Shown here piece after piece: positions 38,268-52,091 of a stretch of DNA of 64,000 bases. The first letter of the stretch is position 1, and each line of letters begins with the position of its first letter. The stretch spans positions 76,992,001 through 77,056,000 of the forward strand of contig CM044877.1 in NCBI GenBank assembly GCA_024500155.1, written 5' to 3'. The DNA is from Chenopodium formosanum (Eukaryota > Streptophyta > Magnoliopsida > Caryophyllales > Amaranthaceae). The notes beneath the pieces are model-generated. The model saw only the letters and a program-made list of their open reading frames with translations. It was not told the DNA's origin and did not search any database. The position numbers and the translations under genes were made by a program.

Positions 38268-39902
38268 TCAAGGCACAGGTGATGCATTCCTTGGATATCT
38301 TGAAGATGCCATATGTTCTAAAACCCGAGAGTAATCTGGTTTTAGGCGTTTGCTGGTCATCGCTTGCAACAACCTGTAATTCATATGATCAAACAGTGTG
38401 AAAAACTCTTATAGCAAGTCAATTCAATAGCATTCCAAGCAAAAGTCACAGGCTCACAGCTTATGAGGTACAATCAGAGCCTACTAAGATTTCATTTATT
38501 TTTTAAAAAATTTATTTATTTATTTTTTTGTATTTTCTCGTTGTAATCTAAGCAGCTAAGACTATCATCCCTTTCTCAATGCCGAAGCATGGAGTATCAT
38601 GTTAAAAAAAACATACATCAAGAACTCATAAACTCAAGTTTTACTACCCTCAGCTGCTCTACACTCCATCTTGCGATTATGTTGATTTAATTTTGATTTC
38701 AAATTTAATCACCCTGCCTGCTTTTCCTTGGCCATCAACAATAATATCCATAAGTCCATAACTATTCTACAGATAAGATTGGGGCATACAAAGGCCAAAC
38801 TAATTATACAGAAAAGTCTAAGAGTACTAACCGCGGAGAACTTGGACGCTTAGTGTTTTGACCCAGCATGGATTTAAGAGTTGCAAGAGCCATCTCAGCG
38901 GCCTGATAAAAGGCAGAAAAAGATTACATAATCTCCTTGATAAAGAGGCCACACAATTCTAGTTCATTCAATCTGTCTCTTTGTGTGAAAGTTCACGTGT
39001 TAGTCTCTTAAGATATTGGAGGATTGCAAAAGACTTAACAGAAAGAGCTAATACCTGGATCTTTGCCTCATCCAATGATGATCCTGTGCCCTTGCCCAGA
39101 ACTTGTCCATTTACTTCCACCTACATAACAATTTAGACCAGAGAGACACAGTCAATAAGTGAAACCAAGATTAAATCATTAGAACCTTGTTACACTGTCA
39201 CATGAAAGAGATCTCCATTTATCGGGCCCAGATACAAGTGTCCCAACCCCCCATGACTGCATAGTCAGATTATTCACAGGCCCCCTTTCACACACATGTT
39301 AGTCAAGGTGACAAACTTTGCAAGTACTAAAAAAATTATTAGAAATTTATTCTGGACAGATGGAATTAAACAAAACAACAAAACAAAATCACAAGTAACC
39401 TCACGCTAGATTTAGTACCTCCATGTGTATTTCATCTCTGTTGACTTGATTAGTTGAAGTCGGAGACTGACCTTTAAAATCCACATCAAGACCCTCTCTC
39501 ATGCACTGGAAATGACAACCAATAATTCAATCATATAGATTAAAAGAGAAGGCAAAATTTGACGATAGACATATATTACCACCTACCAATTCTTTAAGAG
39601 CAGGAACTGAGCCCATGGGGTCCTTAGAGCCATCTACAATAGAGTTATCCATTCCGGTGAGCTCTGATGAAGGTACTGTCTCTTCTTTTCTTGAATTTGC
39701 ATCACTAACAAATCCCATCCCACTTGGACTCTGACCCCTACTTGTATCACTTTGTGGTGTGCCAGCATCAGGCTTGTGGGTCAAATATCGATCTGCAATT
39801 ACCAAGTATCAAATGCTCAGAATCACCAATAAATCAGATTACATATGAATCAAATATGTATGAGTATCTGCAATTTAGCAGAACAATCATTTGAAGGCAG
39901 GA

Positions 39903-39948
<46 letters not shown>

Positions 39949-41700
39949 AAAAAAATAAAAAAAATAAAAAAAAAAATAAAAAAAAAAAAAAAATTGCGGA
40001 ATTTAGAATTGAGTTTTTGATATGAAAATAAAAGCAGAAGGATTCCTCAATCTTTGGGATTGATATACGGAAACCCTTTACTTGATTCCACAATGAGATA
40101 AAGAGGGTCAGGAGAGAAGAAAACATTTTTGTAATCACAAAATAACCAAGTACAACCGGCCAGAAGATAAAATCCATCCAAAGATACAAGCCATCAAAAG
40201 ATACAAGTGATGCAGAAGGAAATACTAATCTACTGGACAATATTCAATGTGAAATCAGAAATGGCTTCTAAATCAATAGCCTACAACACAAGGTTAAAAG
40301 GCAACAACGAAAACATCTAATCTCACAATGAAATCGAAAAAAAAAACTGAGGCATGCTGAAAGGGAAGGAAGACGGATTGGTAATTTGGTATACAAACAG
40401 GAGTTTTATAGGAGTATAATAAAATTAGGAGCTTCCTTGATAGCGTGGCGAGTAGAAATGATTTGTTTCTTAGGAACAGGACATCAACTCCATATTGGAA
40501 AGGCAGGATTAGTATTTTGGAACAGCATCTCCATACCAGATATGTTATTGTAGCAGTAAAGCCAAATTTGTTGATATGTAAGCCTCCCATATTAAGGAGT
40601 TTATAGAGAGGCAGAGAAGAAAATGATAAATAATACAAAAAAAGATGGAAATTTTTTTCAGGTAACCTTACCAGCCAAATTCATCAAAGCAGCTTCTGCA
40701 CAACGTTGCTGGGCTTCCCTTCTGGTTATACCAGTTCCTTCACCGATTTTCTCTCCAACAAAATAAGCCTACAAAGTAATAAGTTATTAGAGTTATAGCA
40801 AGATTCATCAGGTAAAAAACATGAACAGAGAATCCATTAAATTGAGTGAACACCAGAATTCAGACAGCAAATCAACACCATCAGAAGAATTTAATATACC
40901 ATGTAAGCAATAATGTCGAAAAAGACAGACAGTTAAGTAACTGTAATAAGAGAGCCTAGTTTATTTAGGTAGTTTTCTCTGAATATCAGATACAGCCAAA
41001 TTATAAACAAGAACATAAAAGAGAAGCTTTATGTTAAATGAAATTGAATTACAAAGATTAAATACAGAATCCACAAACCAATATACAGTTATACACCACT
41101 AAAAATTACCCCCAAAAGCTACAAGTGCCAAGTAATAGTAGCAATTCTAACATTCCAATCCATGATCTTATTAGCATGCTACAGTGTACTCTTTAGTATA
41201 AACCAAAGAACATCAGAATGACACATATTTTTAAGTTGGTTATGAGGAAAAACTGGTGCAATAGAAAGTTACAAAAAAAAATGATCAATTCTAGCATAGT
41301 AAGATTTAAGACAGGTAGACAACCTCCATAGAGAACTTCAACTCTGGGGTAGCAACCAACCCTGGTTTAAACTCAACCTGCAATATTCATGTAAGTCAAC
41401 ATAAAGGTAGAAACAAGTGAGATAAATAAATTATTTAAGTCTCCTCAACCTATTTCATTATCACCAATGTGATTACCTTGGTTCCCAACCTCATTGCAAT
41501 GTCATGTAAAGCAGCTGAAGGGCTCTCTGCCAAAGTACTGTTTTTTTCAGATTCGACTTCAAAATCTTTGTTGCTTGAAGCTGATCGGCTCAAAGAGATT
41601 TCATCACCTTCAAAAGGGAACAACAACAATAATAAATTCATAAAAAGAAAAATCATCATCATTTAATAAATAATAATATCATAGGGCATGTATACAAAAC

Positions 41701-41790
<90 letters not shown>

Positions 41791-44700
41791 AGAAAAAAGA
41801 GGAGATTTAAAAAAAAAAAGGTTCTGCTAAAGAATGTCCATGGGGCGCTGGATTTGATTTATATTCAGTATGGATTTCCCATATCCTTAATATTAGATAT
41901 CTAACTTAATTAAAAGAAAAGAATCTTTATAATTTCCAAAGTAGCAGAATATTTAATTCACTTACTTTTTCATAATAAACCATGCTAGTACTATTTACTC
42001 CGTATTTCTTTCCCTCTCTATATACCAATATGGTAGTAGTACCCAAGTTACCCACCCCCAACCAGTGTAGCCGCCTCTGCCCAGAAGGCAGAAGCTACCT
42101 CCAGTCACCAGTCACCCAAAAGCTACCACTAGCACCACCACCTGCCCCCTCCATAGTCCCAACCACCACCACACAACCATGTCATAAACAAGAAAAAAGC
42201 CCCTCTTTTGAATTCGCACCGTCACAACTCCTTGGCAATTCCTTGCCCCTTTACATGGAAGAAACATTATTGGGACAGCGGTAAATCATCAACGGCTTCG
42301 CCATCGATTTTAAAATGAAAACCCTATAGAAAAGGAAAGAAAAAAGGGGAAGAATCAACCCTTTCGGGAAAGCTGTGATGACAACATGATGCTTTTGGAT
42401 GCTATTTCCACAGGACAGAATTTGACACTAATTTCTTGCAGTGGCTTGTTAATTGATAGGTCAGAGAATAAATTTTGGCTATGAAGATTTGGGTATGGTT
42501 ATGAAGAACCAGTTTACAAGGAAATAGGGTTGGAGAAGAATCAATGGAGGTATTACAAGTGGTGGAGATTAGAGGGTGAAGGAGGGTAGATTTTTTACTC
42601 AAAAATTTTACAGTATAGGGATGAACTTTTAAGGGGAAGCAAAATCGTGTAACATGGGTAGGAAGCATTTAATGTTTGCTGCAATTAATATTAAGGGAAA
42701 ACAAAAGAAGACATATATAATTAATGAAACTGGCATGCATCCTGGCTCCAGAGACTCTATCATAGTAAAAATTTCTCATTTATTGCTAATAGATTTATTT
42801 AAATTATTCTCCTTAACAAGCGCCCCAGAGGCGCTCATTATCATTTGTCATAAATAAAAATAAGAATGGCATAGATCCAGAATCCAAAATTCCAAATGGC
42901 TCCCATAAACAGAGGTTCATACATGCAAGTAGAATGTAACTTGATCATGTCGCTAACAAAATAATGCCAGCAAGACCTATTGCTGATTTAGCACATTTGT
43001 CCAATATGCAACTTAGACCCAGAACCAGCCTATATGACGTTATGACCAAAAATTCAAACAAGTCCCGTTTTCATGATATGCAATGCTATCGAGTCAAAAG
43101 ACTTAAAACACTAGCTTAATAATAAGAAGAAGAGAGCACAAAGAAGCTGTAGAGGAGCTTAACAAGTCGGGAAGGAAAAAAAAGGCAGATTCCTCCCCCT
43201 CACAAACACCATTACAACAGACTGTAAGGATTTTCTCTACGTAAAAAAAGGTGCGCCAAGCCAATATGTTAAACACTTTCAAATTAATCAACATGATCAA
43301 CCACTATTTTTGGAGGGTAGAAAGAGACAGGTTATCCAGGCCATAGAGGAATCCTGAATTGTAAATTATAAAGCTCCCCGCATTAATACATAAGAGAAAT
43401 ACATTTCTAATCTTAACAAAGCAGGACAGAAATGGACTACTCCGTACTACGAAGGCAAGTAAAGTGACAACCAGAAATTAAACTCATTTCTATATTACTA
43501 TGATTGTGTTGACTTATTTTTTCTGAGGAATCCAGGAAATTATTCAATTATAAACTCATTCGTAGCATACCTTATCAACAACCAAGAAATATAATTCTAT
43601 TCAATAAATAATCAGTTTAGCCTTTAGATATGAGCAATAATATACCATCTTCCCAAATCAACCACAAAGTCTAATGAGTACTATTACAAATTAAAACAGC
43701 CATCCAAAGCATGCACATGACAACGCTTTGAAAAGAAGATTGGATAGATTTAGTTACTCACAAATATTTCAATGAAATATGCAAATGAAGAAACAGGCAA
43801 TTCACTTAAGTAGGAACAGAGCAAGCACCAGTCACAAATCAAAATGCAACAACCCCACAATTAAATGAAGATATGTACTTCAAGTCAATAATTACCTCGA
43901 AATGACTGATGGCTAGGCACTGAAAAGTTTGACCTCAACCTGTCATCTCTGCGAGGAGCCTGCAGAAAAGAAACTCAGCATGGAACAAAAAAAGGAACAG
44001 TAGAATGCTTAAAAGCAAGTAGCATATACCTTAGTATACACCTAGATTTTAGGTCCAAGTCAAAAAGCTAAAACTTACCTCTCTAGGCAGTCTTTGTTTT
44101 TCAGGAAAAGAACGATCAGGCCAAACTGGACTCCCCCCTTTTCGTGGAAAAGAAGGGGGAGGTGGCCGCTGCTTCTCAACATGTACAGCATCAGGAGGTA
44201 TAGAAAACTCTTTAGCTGGTGGTCGGCCCAGAGGACTCATGTGCATGTGATCCTCGACTTGAAACCAGCTCCCACGTGATTGTACCCGTTGAACAGGACC
44301 TGGAACAGGGCCAGACATAGAAACAGGACCTGGAACTGAGACTGAGACTGGAGCTGGGCTGGGACCTGCAACAGGCACTGAACCAGGGACCGGAACAGTC
44401 GCAGGAACAGAACCTGGAGCTGCAACAGGAGCTTGAGCAGGAGTTCTTACTGGGAATGGAGACTCGTTTGGTCTCATATCTTGGCCATGCTGCAATATGA
44501 GCAGTCGTCTCCTTGTATCAGGATCTAGCTCAGATTCAGGTACTTCACCTTCTTCTCTAGCGGGAGAATTATGCAGCCCTAGGTCCTTAGGACCAATGTT
44601 ACCTAAAGGTCTAGCCAATGGACCTACTTGTGAATATAGGTTACCATAAGGTGCAATGGATGCTTGGGGTGCAGACTGTGGAATTGTCATGGAAGCAGGA

Positions 44701-47700
44701 GCAACAGTGAACGGGATAGAAGATGCAAGCCTATGATCAAGATTAACATTCACCGAAGAAGTTGCGCTTGGAAGTGACAGGGCTGAAGAGGATAAAACTG
44801 CTTCCTGGAGGATGAGAAAAGCCAAATATATTTTCAACTCGATAAGAAGAATAACATAGAAGATCAAATTAATAATGGAAAAAGTCTCGAATTCCTAACT
44901 GAAACCAGAAAAAAAAGAAGAAAAGAGCTGCCAAATCCCCATAGTTGTCCCCCAAGGAGGGATAAATTACCTTAAGCCTTCTTTCAACCTCTGCATCCGC
45001 CATCCCGTCAAAACAAATTGTTTCTTTATTTCCATTGGAACCAGAGCCATCATCCTGTAGGTAACAGTGTTAACAACATGCCAAGCAAGAAAGCAAGCAG
45101 CTGACAAATAACAGCAACAACTGTTGCCCATATACAGAAGCAAAGCATCAAATAACCAATAACAACAGGAAACATCTTCCAGGGGCCAGAACATATAAAA
45201 TTAATGGAAAAGGTAGCAAAAATACCTCTGATACCATATAATTGCTCACGTCAGGTGGTGAAGGTAAATCTTTGGGATCATCTTCAAAAGAAACCTCAGA
45301 CAACCTTTGTAAGAGACCCTCGTCAAATTCTCTGTAGTGAAACATGTAAGCAAAAGTTTTTAGAAGAAGATATAACATAGAACAATGCAAAAATCAAAAG
45401 CCCTACTCAGTCCAGGCAATGATCAAAGGCTTTCTTTTTTACCTTTATCAGTAACAAAATAGATAAATATCAAAATCATGTAATGTCCTCACAAGAACAT
45501 AACCCTGATACAATTAATACTAATGGTATAACAGATGGAAATGACTTACTTGAAAAAACCACCTCGAACATTGCAAGCTACATTTCTAGCCACACAGAGA
45601 ACTGGGATGGCATTACTTGCCTAACATAATAAGACGCATATGGTTAAAATGCTAGAATGTGAACAAAGTAGGTTAATAACCAATTAATGGCTCTCTGAAG
45701 ACTTAGATATACATACCTCAGCTTGAGGTGCATAATAAGGAGCAAATGCAGGAACAACATGCACCCGAGGCTGATCTTTCTCGTCCCACACCTTTAGACG
45801 ATCATCAATCACCAAAGCCATTTTGGGATGACAAATTCCGCCATGGAAAACATTAAACAGCGACTTCTTTAATCCTATCAAATAAATGAAACATAGAAAA
45901 TGATTACAATTCAACAACAACAACAACAACAAAAGAAAAAAAGAAAAAGAAAAATAAAGTGTGCACACTCTTCTTGGCATGGAGGAAATTTTACAAACCA
46001 TGTTTTTTTTAGCTCTTACCAGACTTGACACAAACAATGCGATCCAAAAGTTCCCTCCCACCTATCAAATTTGATTCAGGATCGAGAAGCCTCCACATTT
46101 CTAAAGCATAATCTCTTTCAGCCATTGTACAAACATAAACCTCAAAACGTTTACGACCTCTGGCAGTTAGATAGCTGCGTAGATCCTCCCATGCAGGTCT
46201 TAATCTTACAAGAACACTTGTATCACGAATCTGGACACATGCATCAAATAAGCATTTGCCGAAACAGAAACAAAACAATTTATGCATAGATATTTAATTA
46301 TCTGCACACTAAAAATTTATTGACCTAAAAGAAGCATCACCTATTCACATATCAATGTCAACACACTCACAAGTGAAGCAAACACATTGATTTGCCAACA
46401 CTTGATCAGACAGAGATAATATGACATTAGATTAAATGGGGAAAAATTCAGTTCAGTAATACCGGCCAGTTCGGCAACATACCTGAGGATTTATTCGAGT
46501 AAGGACGATGTTTTTATCCTGTAACCGAATAAGTGGGCGAACAACAGTTTGATGGTTGTCCGAAAGAGCTGGAATAACTTCTGCTTGAATTTTATGGACT
46601 TTTCCATTGTCCACCACCTGATCAGTTTCAGCATATTGCTTAAGTATTGCCTTGTCTTCTTGGTAGCGCTTTACTTCTGCCATCATGCCTGCCAATCGTT
46701 GCGGGTCAACTTCTACACTCATTTTCCTTTGCAAGGCCTCAATTCTATCTTCGAAAGACCGCAGTGTATTTGCAACTATCAGTGTCTCATCAAGATCAAA
46801 TACAATACCAAGACATCTAAGATTTAACATCCCAAGACAAGATTCATATAACCCTGGCATGACACAGAAACCCCAGAAACAAGCAGCTGTTACACCATCC
46901 GTTCTTCTAGTACGCATTGCCACCAAATGGATCTCCTGATCACCAAAAGGCACCACAGCAGTCTGCAAAAAAAAAAAAAAAAAAAAAAAATCACAAGTAA
47001 TTAATACTACAAGTAATTAATGTACCCAATGCCTAATCAAGAATTACAATTCATCTGATGCAAACCATGAATCTCTACACCATTCCAGTTCACTTCACTA
47101 AAACCATAGCATCTGACCACAAAAGAATTGAACCCACAAATTAGGTTTTTGTTTTTTTCCTTATCATTTTCCTCATAAACACTATCAAAGAACACGAGTT
47201 ATTTTCATTTCTCCAGTTATTTCAAAGGTTCAATCTTTTTTTATCCCAATTACAACTTATTTTTCTTTCTTTTCCTTTCTTCAATTTAACATGAACCAAA
47301 ATACTAAACGCAAGTCCAAATGTATTCAATCCAGAGTCAAATCAAAATATCCATCATAATCCAAATTAGTACAGTTGTTCAGATAAAATGGCAATCACTT
47401 TAGCTAATTATAATCAAAATGGACAGCCAACCCAACCAAAAATAAATTTCCCACATTCCAAATTCCAAATTATACATCCCACAAGTCCAGTTATAATTAT
47501 CATTATTATTAATCATCCGAATTCATTGGTGTTTCGGTTCAATTCGCGGTAATCAATGGATTCGAGTCATAAGTTGTTGTTGTTGCAGTTTGGTATTGTT
47601 GTTGTTGGATTGGATTAGGGGTTTTACCTTGTTACCTCTGAGACAGGTAGAATGCAATGCAAAAATCTGGGAATCTTGTTGTTGATGTTGTTGAAAATAG

Positions 47701-47912
47701 TGCAACTTCTCCATCATTTTGAAAGAAACACCACCTGATGATTTTGTAATAGTATGAAGAACAGCAAGTGGTGGACATCTCTCACTTGCTTGTGAATAAT
47801 CACTTATCCTCAACCCCTTCATCAATAATTCTATGTTGTTGTTGTTGTTCTCAAAATAAATCTCTACTTCACCCAGTAGATTATCACCTTGGTATACTAC
47901 CGTTTTGATCAT
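38268..47912 (-). CDS. CPL1: RNA polymerase II CTD phosphatase-like 1 (FIERY2)
   Basis: Seventeen minus-strand exons join in frame: 47628-47912, 46483-46962, 46020-46230, 45717-45874, 45550-45620, 45226-45331, 44971-45054, 44079-44804, 43896-43959, 41477-41607, 41324-41377, 40672-40768, 39587-39792, 39419-39505, 39055-39120, 38832-38902 and 38268-38373. The product is about 1000 aa; Arabidopsis CPL1 is 967. The FCP-type phosphatase motif FDLDETL carries Asp151, Asp153 and Thr155, and VIDDRLKVWD supplies the second acidic motif. The enzyme removes CTD Ser5 phosphate in the nucleus and restrains ABA and osmotic-stress genes. A Pro/Val/Gly-rich low-complexity linker fills exon 8. Two double-stranded-RNA-binding domains follow (about 755-823 and 885-960), then a KRLKP nuclear-localisation-like tail. 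CPL1/2-type architecture, with dsRBDs and no BRCT, separates it from CPL3/4. No break is seen. Confidence 0.96.
39901..39993. repeat. CA then A-rich microsatellite in CPL1 intron 12
   Basis: A CACACACA run is followed by about 70 bases of A with occasional T. Confidence 0.9.
41608..43895. other. Large CPL1 intron 9 with microsatellite and GC-rich insert
   Basis: This is the longest CPL1 intron. It begins (on plus) near an interrupted microsatellite and includes a clearly more GC-rich 42030-42290 segment. No splice-compatible exon of CPL1 is missing across it, because flanking exons join in frame. Confidence 0.6.
41701..41792. repeat. Compound microsatellite (CA)n-(A)n-(GA)n
   Basis: About 24 CA units, about 20 A and about 11 GA units in direct succession within CPL1 intron 9. 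Confidence 0.95.
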
Positions 47913-50621
47913 TGTTTTTGATTCAATTTTTTTTTTTTTAATTTTTTTAAGAAAATTAAAAGAAAAATCAAATTTTAAAAGAAAAAAATTAGGGGGAATT
48001 ATTCTCTGACTTCAAATTTTTCTGGGTTCGAATTCGATCTGGAATGAATTAGGGTTTCTGATTTTTCGAACTTCTTCGTCTTCTTCGTCGTCTTCTTCCG
48101 ACAGATTCAAAATTCAACATGTAAACAAGCAGATCTATCAAATTCCAAAAAAAATTAATAAGAAAAAAAATCCATAAAAAAAAGAGGTGAAATTAGGGTT
48201 TGTAAGTGAATAATCTGGCCAAATTTTAAGCAGATCTGATCTGTAAGAAAGAACAATGATCAAAAACGCTAGCGTCAACCTCAGATGGATCAAATTCGAT
48301 AGATTTAGTCCGTCATATGAAGATTTTTATTAGGGTTTTTGATAAATTTTCTCTTTCTATTGTAATTTTTGTTGATGATGATAGTATGATGGAATCTTCG
48401 GCGAGAAAAAGAGGAAAACAAAAATTTGTATGAGAGAGAAAATGGAGAGAGAAAAACCCTAGTTTATTCGAAAGGAGGTCAATTTTGGAACTCCAAAAAA
48501 GCTGTGGTTGAGGCTATTACAATTTATTTAAATATAAAATGAATTTTAGGGTACTTGTATAGTCGTATAAATATATAGTGATAATTGTGCTTGTGTTTCT
48601 ATGTGCTTTGCTAGGCTACGGGGGGGTTTCCTTCTACCACTAGTTTTTGGTTTTCATGAGTGCTACGTTTTAGGTTCGCGGCAACTGCGTAAATGTCGTG
48701 TTATAGAATCTGCGCTTGATTATGCACACACTTGTACTTAACATTCATGTTTAACTGGACGTGATATTAATATCGCTTATAACTTACTGAGTTGTTATAT
48801 AGTTGTATCTAGCAAGATTAGGTTAGATTTTATTATCATAATATGTGATTCGTGAGACGGTAAGAAGATGATTTGTTTGCTTGCCTATATGATACAAGTC
48901 TTTTGATTTAAATGATAAAAGCTCATTCGTACACAATAGTGACTAATTAAGGCTATGTTTAACATTGTTTTGGTTTGCTTGGTTTTCGTTTTTCTTAATT
49001 TCAAGCATAAAGCAAAACTAGTTCGACAAAAATATTTTATGAAAGACAAGTTCCCCGTTGTTTGAATTAATCAAAGCGAAAAAATAAACAAAAAGTTGTC
49101 TCTATCTCACTATCTCTCTCTCTCTCGCACGACTTACTGGCCCAATCAACCAACTCAACTCCCATAAAATGTTGAGCTCCTCTAGTTATTTTTTCCAGCA
49201 AGCCTTTTCTTTCATTTTAGATTGTTGGTTGCATATTTCTATAGGATTTAGCCCATAATTTCATGAATTATTTACTCATATTATCAATAGTTTTTCGTTT
49301 GGGTTGCTACTTTATTTGTCATATGAGTTGCAGATAATTATTATGGAGGTGTACGTACGTTTATATATTGTTATTTATGGTTATAGTAAGATTCATGGGA
49401 AAACCGAGCATGAAGAAGAAGATCCGATGAAAGTGTTCGTATAATGTTATTTATGGTTACAGTTAATACTAGGTAGTGTGAGTGATCTGACAAGCTTGAT
49501 ATCTTCTCATAAATAGAGGGAAAAAATACAAACAGTTTTGAAAACTTAAAATGAAATCTGATTACAGTTTTGATAAAACTAAAAATGATGACAAACGATG
49601 CCTAAGTGATTACTAGTGGGTTTAAGAAGTTGAACTTGCATAGTTTGCTTGAACAAGGTAAGATAGCCTCCTCATAACAATTAGTGTTTAGTTAACATAT
49701 TTTGCCACAAATAAAGATTGCAAATTTTGTACTTCGTATTAAAAAAAAACAAAAATAAAGATTGTAAACAATTAGGGTTATGTCACAATTTCAAAAAAGA
49801 AAATGACTGATAAATAGATTATGTTTTATGTTTTTTCCTTACATTTTTAAAACACTTAAAGGAATTATTTACTTGCAACAATCCTTAACATTTATTTGAT
49901 TCCCATTATATTCCATTTACCTTTTTGTCTCGAATCTTTTTGTAATAAACAATTTGATGGTTGTAAAATAAAGTTCTGTTACCTATTTGGTACAAATGCG
50001 AAACCGATAAAACAACTAACAACTTACATTTTTAATGATTCTTCACATTTCCCCTTTTATATTAAAACCCTAATTCTTCTTGTCAAAAGTAAGTTGATGG
50101 CATTAAAATGAGGTAACTGTTACTTATTTGACACAAGTATGGACGAACTGTGTTGGATGCAGATTTCTATAGATAGTGGGTCACCACCATCCACCGACTA
50201 CCATAGCAATCAGTAACAATGCATAAAACATTAAAAGTGAATGTTTCATAGAGGTTCATTCTATGAGTAATCATCCCTCCCATGTATCCCTTACATAACT
50301 TTGTTTATAAGAGGAAGTTGAAAATTAGATTGGGAAATTTGTCTTTAAAGAGAACTAGAACTAGAACTTACTTAGCCGAATTAGCCCAAGAATTACCTTG
50401 CGAAAGGACCCTTAATCTAACGCAAGATTTTACCATAAGTACAATTTTAGAGAGACGCCACACGATGATTAAGGAGGGATATCTTTCTATACTTTTATAT
50501 GTATATTTTATAAAATTTAAATATGATAGATTTCCCTTTATTTCATTTTCATTTGTAACGTTTGATCAGACTTTTATGATCAACTTTTTAAAATTTTGAC
50601 TTTAAACAATTGTAACTTTTT

Positions 50622-50657
<36 letters not shown>

Positions 50658-50903
50658 TTAAATTTGATTTGAAATTTATATTCAAAATATCAACTTTTTA
50701 AAGTAGTTTTCTTAGTATTAAAGCTATAATTTTCATTTTCAACTTTTTGGGATGCAAGTTTTTTTTTTTTCAAAGATCTTTTTTTTTTCCAAAAAAGGTG
50801 ATTAAGCATATTGAAACTAGTTGCAGAGTAATTTTGTAGACCGGTGATCGGTATTGCTATAGTTTAAAACGCTCTAGTTGCTTGGGATAGAATATGCTTA
50901 TCT

Positions 50904-51154
50904 AAGGTCCTATTCTGTTCACCTTATTTTCACTTATTTCAGGGTCAATAAGTTATGATATGATAAGAGTTAATAAATTGAGAGTTCATATTATATAATT
51001 AATAATTAATAAGTTGAGGAAAAATAAGTTAAGATAAGCTGTGACGTAATAAGAGTTAATCAGGGCTACCAAGTTTAATTTATAACTAAAATAAGTTCAA
51101 ATAAGGGCTAATAAGTTCAAATAAGTAAAAATCAGGTGAATAGAACACACCCTA
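50904..51154. mobile_element. TIR element with AATAAGTT sub-repeats
   Basis: AAGGTCCTATTCTGTTCACC at the left and GGTGAATAGAACACACCCT at the right are inverted, continuing into TTATTTTCACTTAT versus ATAAGTAAAAAT. The interior is built from repeated AATAAGTT words. Non-coding. Confidence 0.7.
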
Positions 51155-51599
51155 AGTACGCTGATGGCCTGAACATTAAGAATTTGGCTAACTGGAAAAA
51201 AACAGCAATCTCTTTCCCTTTCCTTTTTCAATTGCTCTTAGGCAATCAAGAAAATTATGTCTTGCAGAAATTTCATGTAGCCGCAGTGGTGGATCTTGCT
51301 AAAAACTAATCCTATACCCCAACATTTTATAAGTAGGTATAGGTTATTTAACTTCATTTACTAATAAACTACAATAATTTAGGGGGGGTCTGGTTCCGAA
51401 TGGTCCCAGTGGAAGGTCCCTCCTTTGTGTAGCCGATGGACAAATTGGATAAGGTAGTGCATAAATGTTTGCAGGGTGATATTTTGCTTAAGTACGTATA
51501 CATCGGAGAAGAGTAGTTCATAATAATCAGGTTCGTCAAAAATAAATATTACACGGGCAATTCAGAACAAGTTATATGCTACTGACAGGCTTGGGAATG

Positions 51600-52091
51600 T
51601 CCTGTGATCCTATACGTGCTCTTTGTTGAGCCATTGCTGAATCTGCTTAATTAGCATCTTTTCTTTGCGCGTTCCAATTAAGTCTGCTGAATCCGGAGTT
51701 GTATTTTGAGGGTCCTGGGTTGCAATAGATCACTTGAGCACTTGAACTTATATTTGGATCGGATAGTGTAATTAAAGCTAGCAGAACGTACAAGGTTTCT
51801 TCTGAGCTTTACTGAGGCCATACATCAGAATTAGAGGAAGCGCTGTAATTTTTAGAAATGCTGATAGGATCGGGGTTATATACTTATATCAGTGTTTCGA
51901 AGGATATTATTTTCCATGTTGCTTGCAGGTCAGATGTTCTGAAGCTGATCGATGTATGTAGATTACTTTTGCAAGTAGCAGGGTTCTCTGCTATTAGTTG
52001 CCTTTGCTGGTGTTGTTTTGAGGCTAGGCCTTTTGCTGTAACTTTGGTTACATTTTGGTAATAAAATCTCTTATTTGACAAAAAAAAAAAA
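51600..52091 (+). mobile_element. 3' end of a LINE-type retroposon (5'-truncated)
   Basis: The stretch ends GTTACATTTTGGTAATAAAA, then TCTCTTATTTGAC and a 12-A tail at 52080-52091. This 3' layout is typical of plant L1-like LINE copies. No endonuclease or reverse transcriptase coding is left. The 5' boundary given is approximate and the target duplication was not resolved. Confidence 0.5.

Noticed and set aside
42402..42668. 88-codon minus frame in CPL1 intron 9
   Set aside because: Flanking CPL1 exons already join in frame, so it is not a missing exon, and no family resemblance is seen.
45914..45931. CAACAA run as a coding Gln/Asn repeat of CPL1
   Set aside because: It is an AAC microsatellite within the intron between exons 45717-45874 and 46020-46230.
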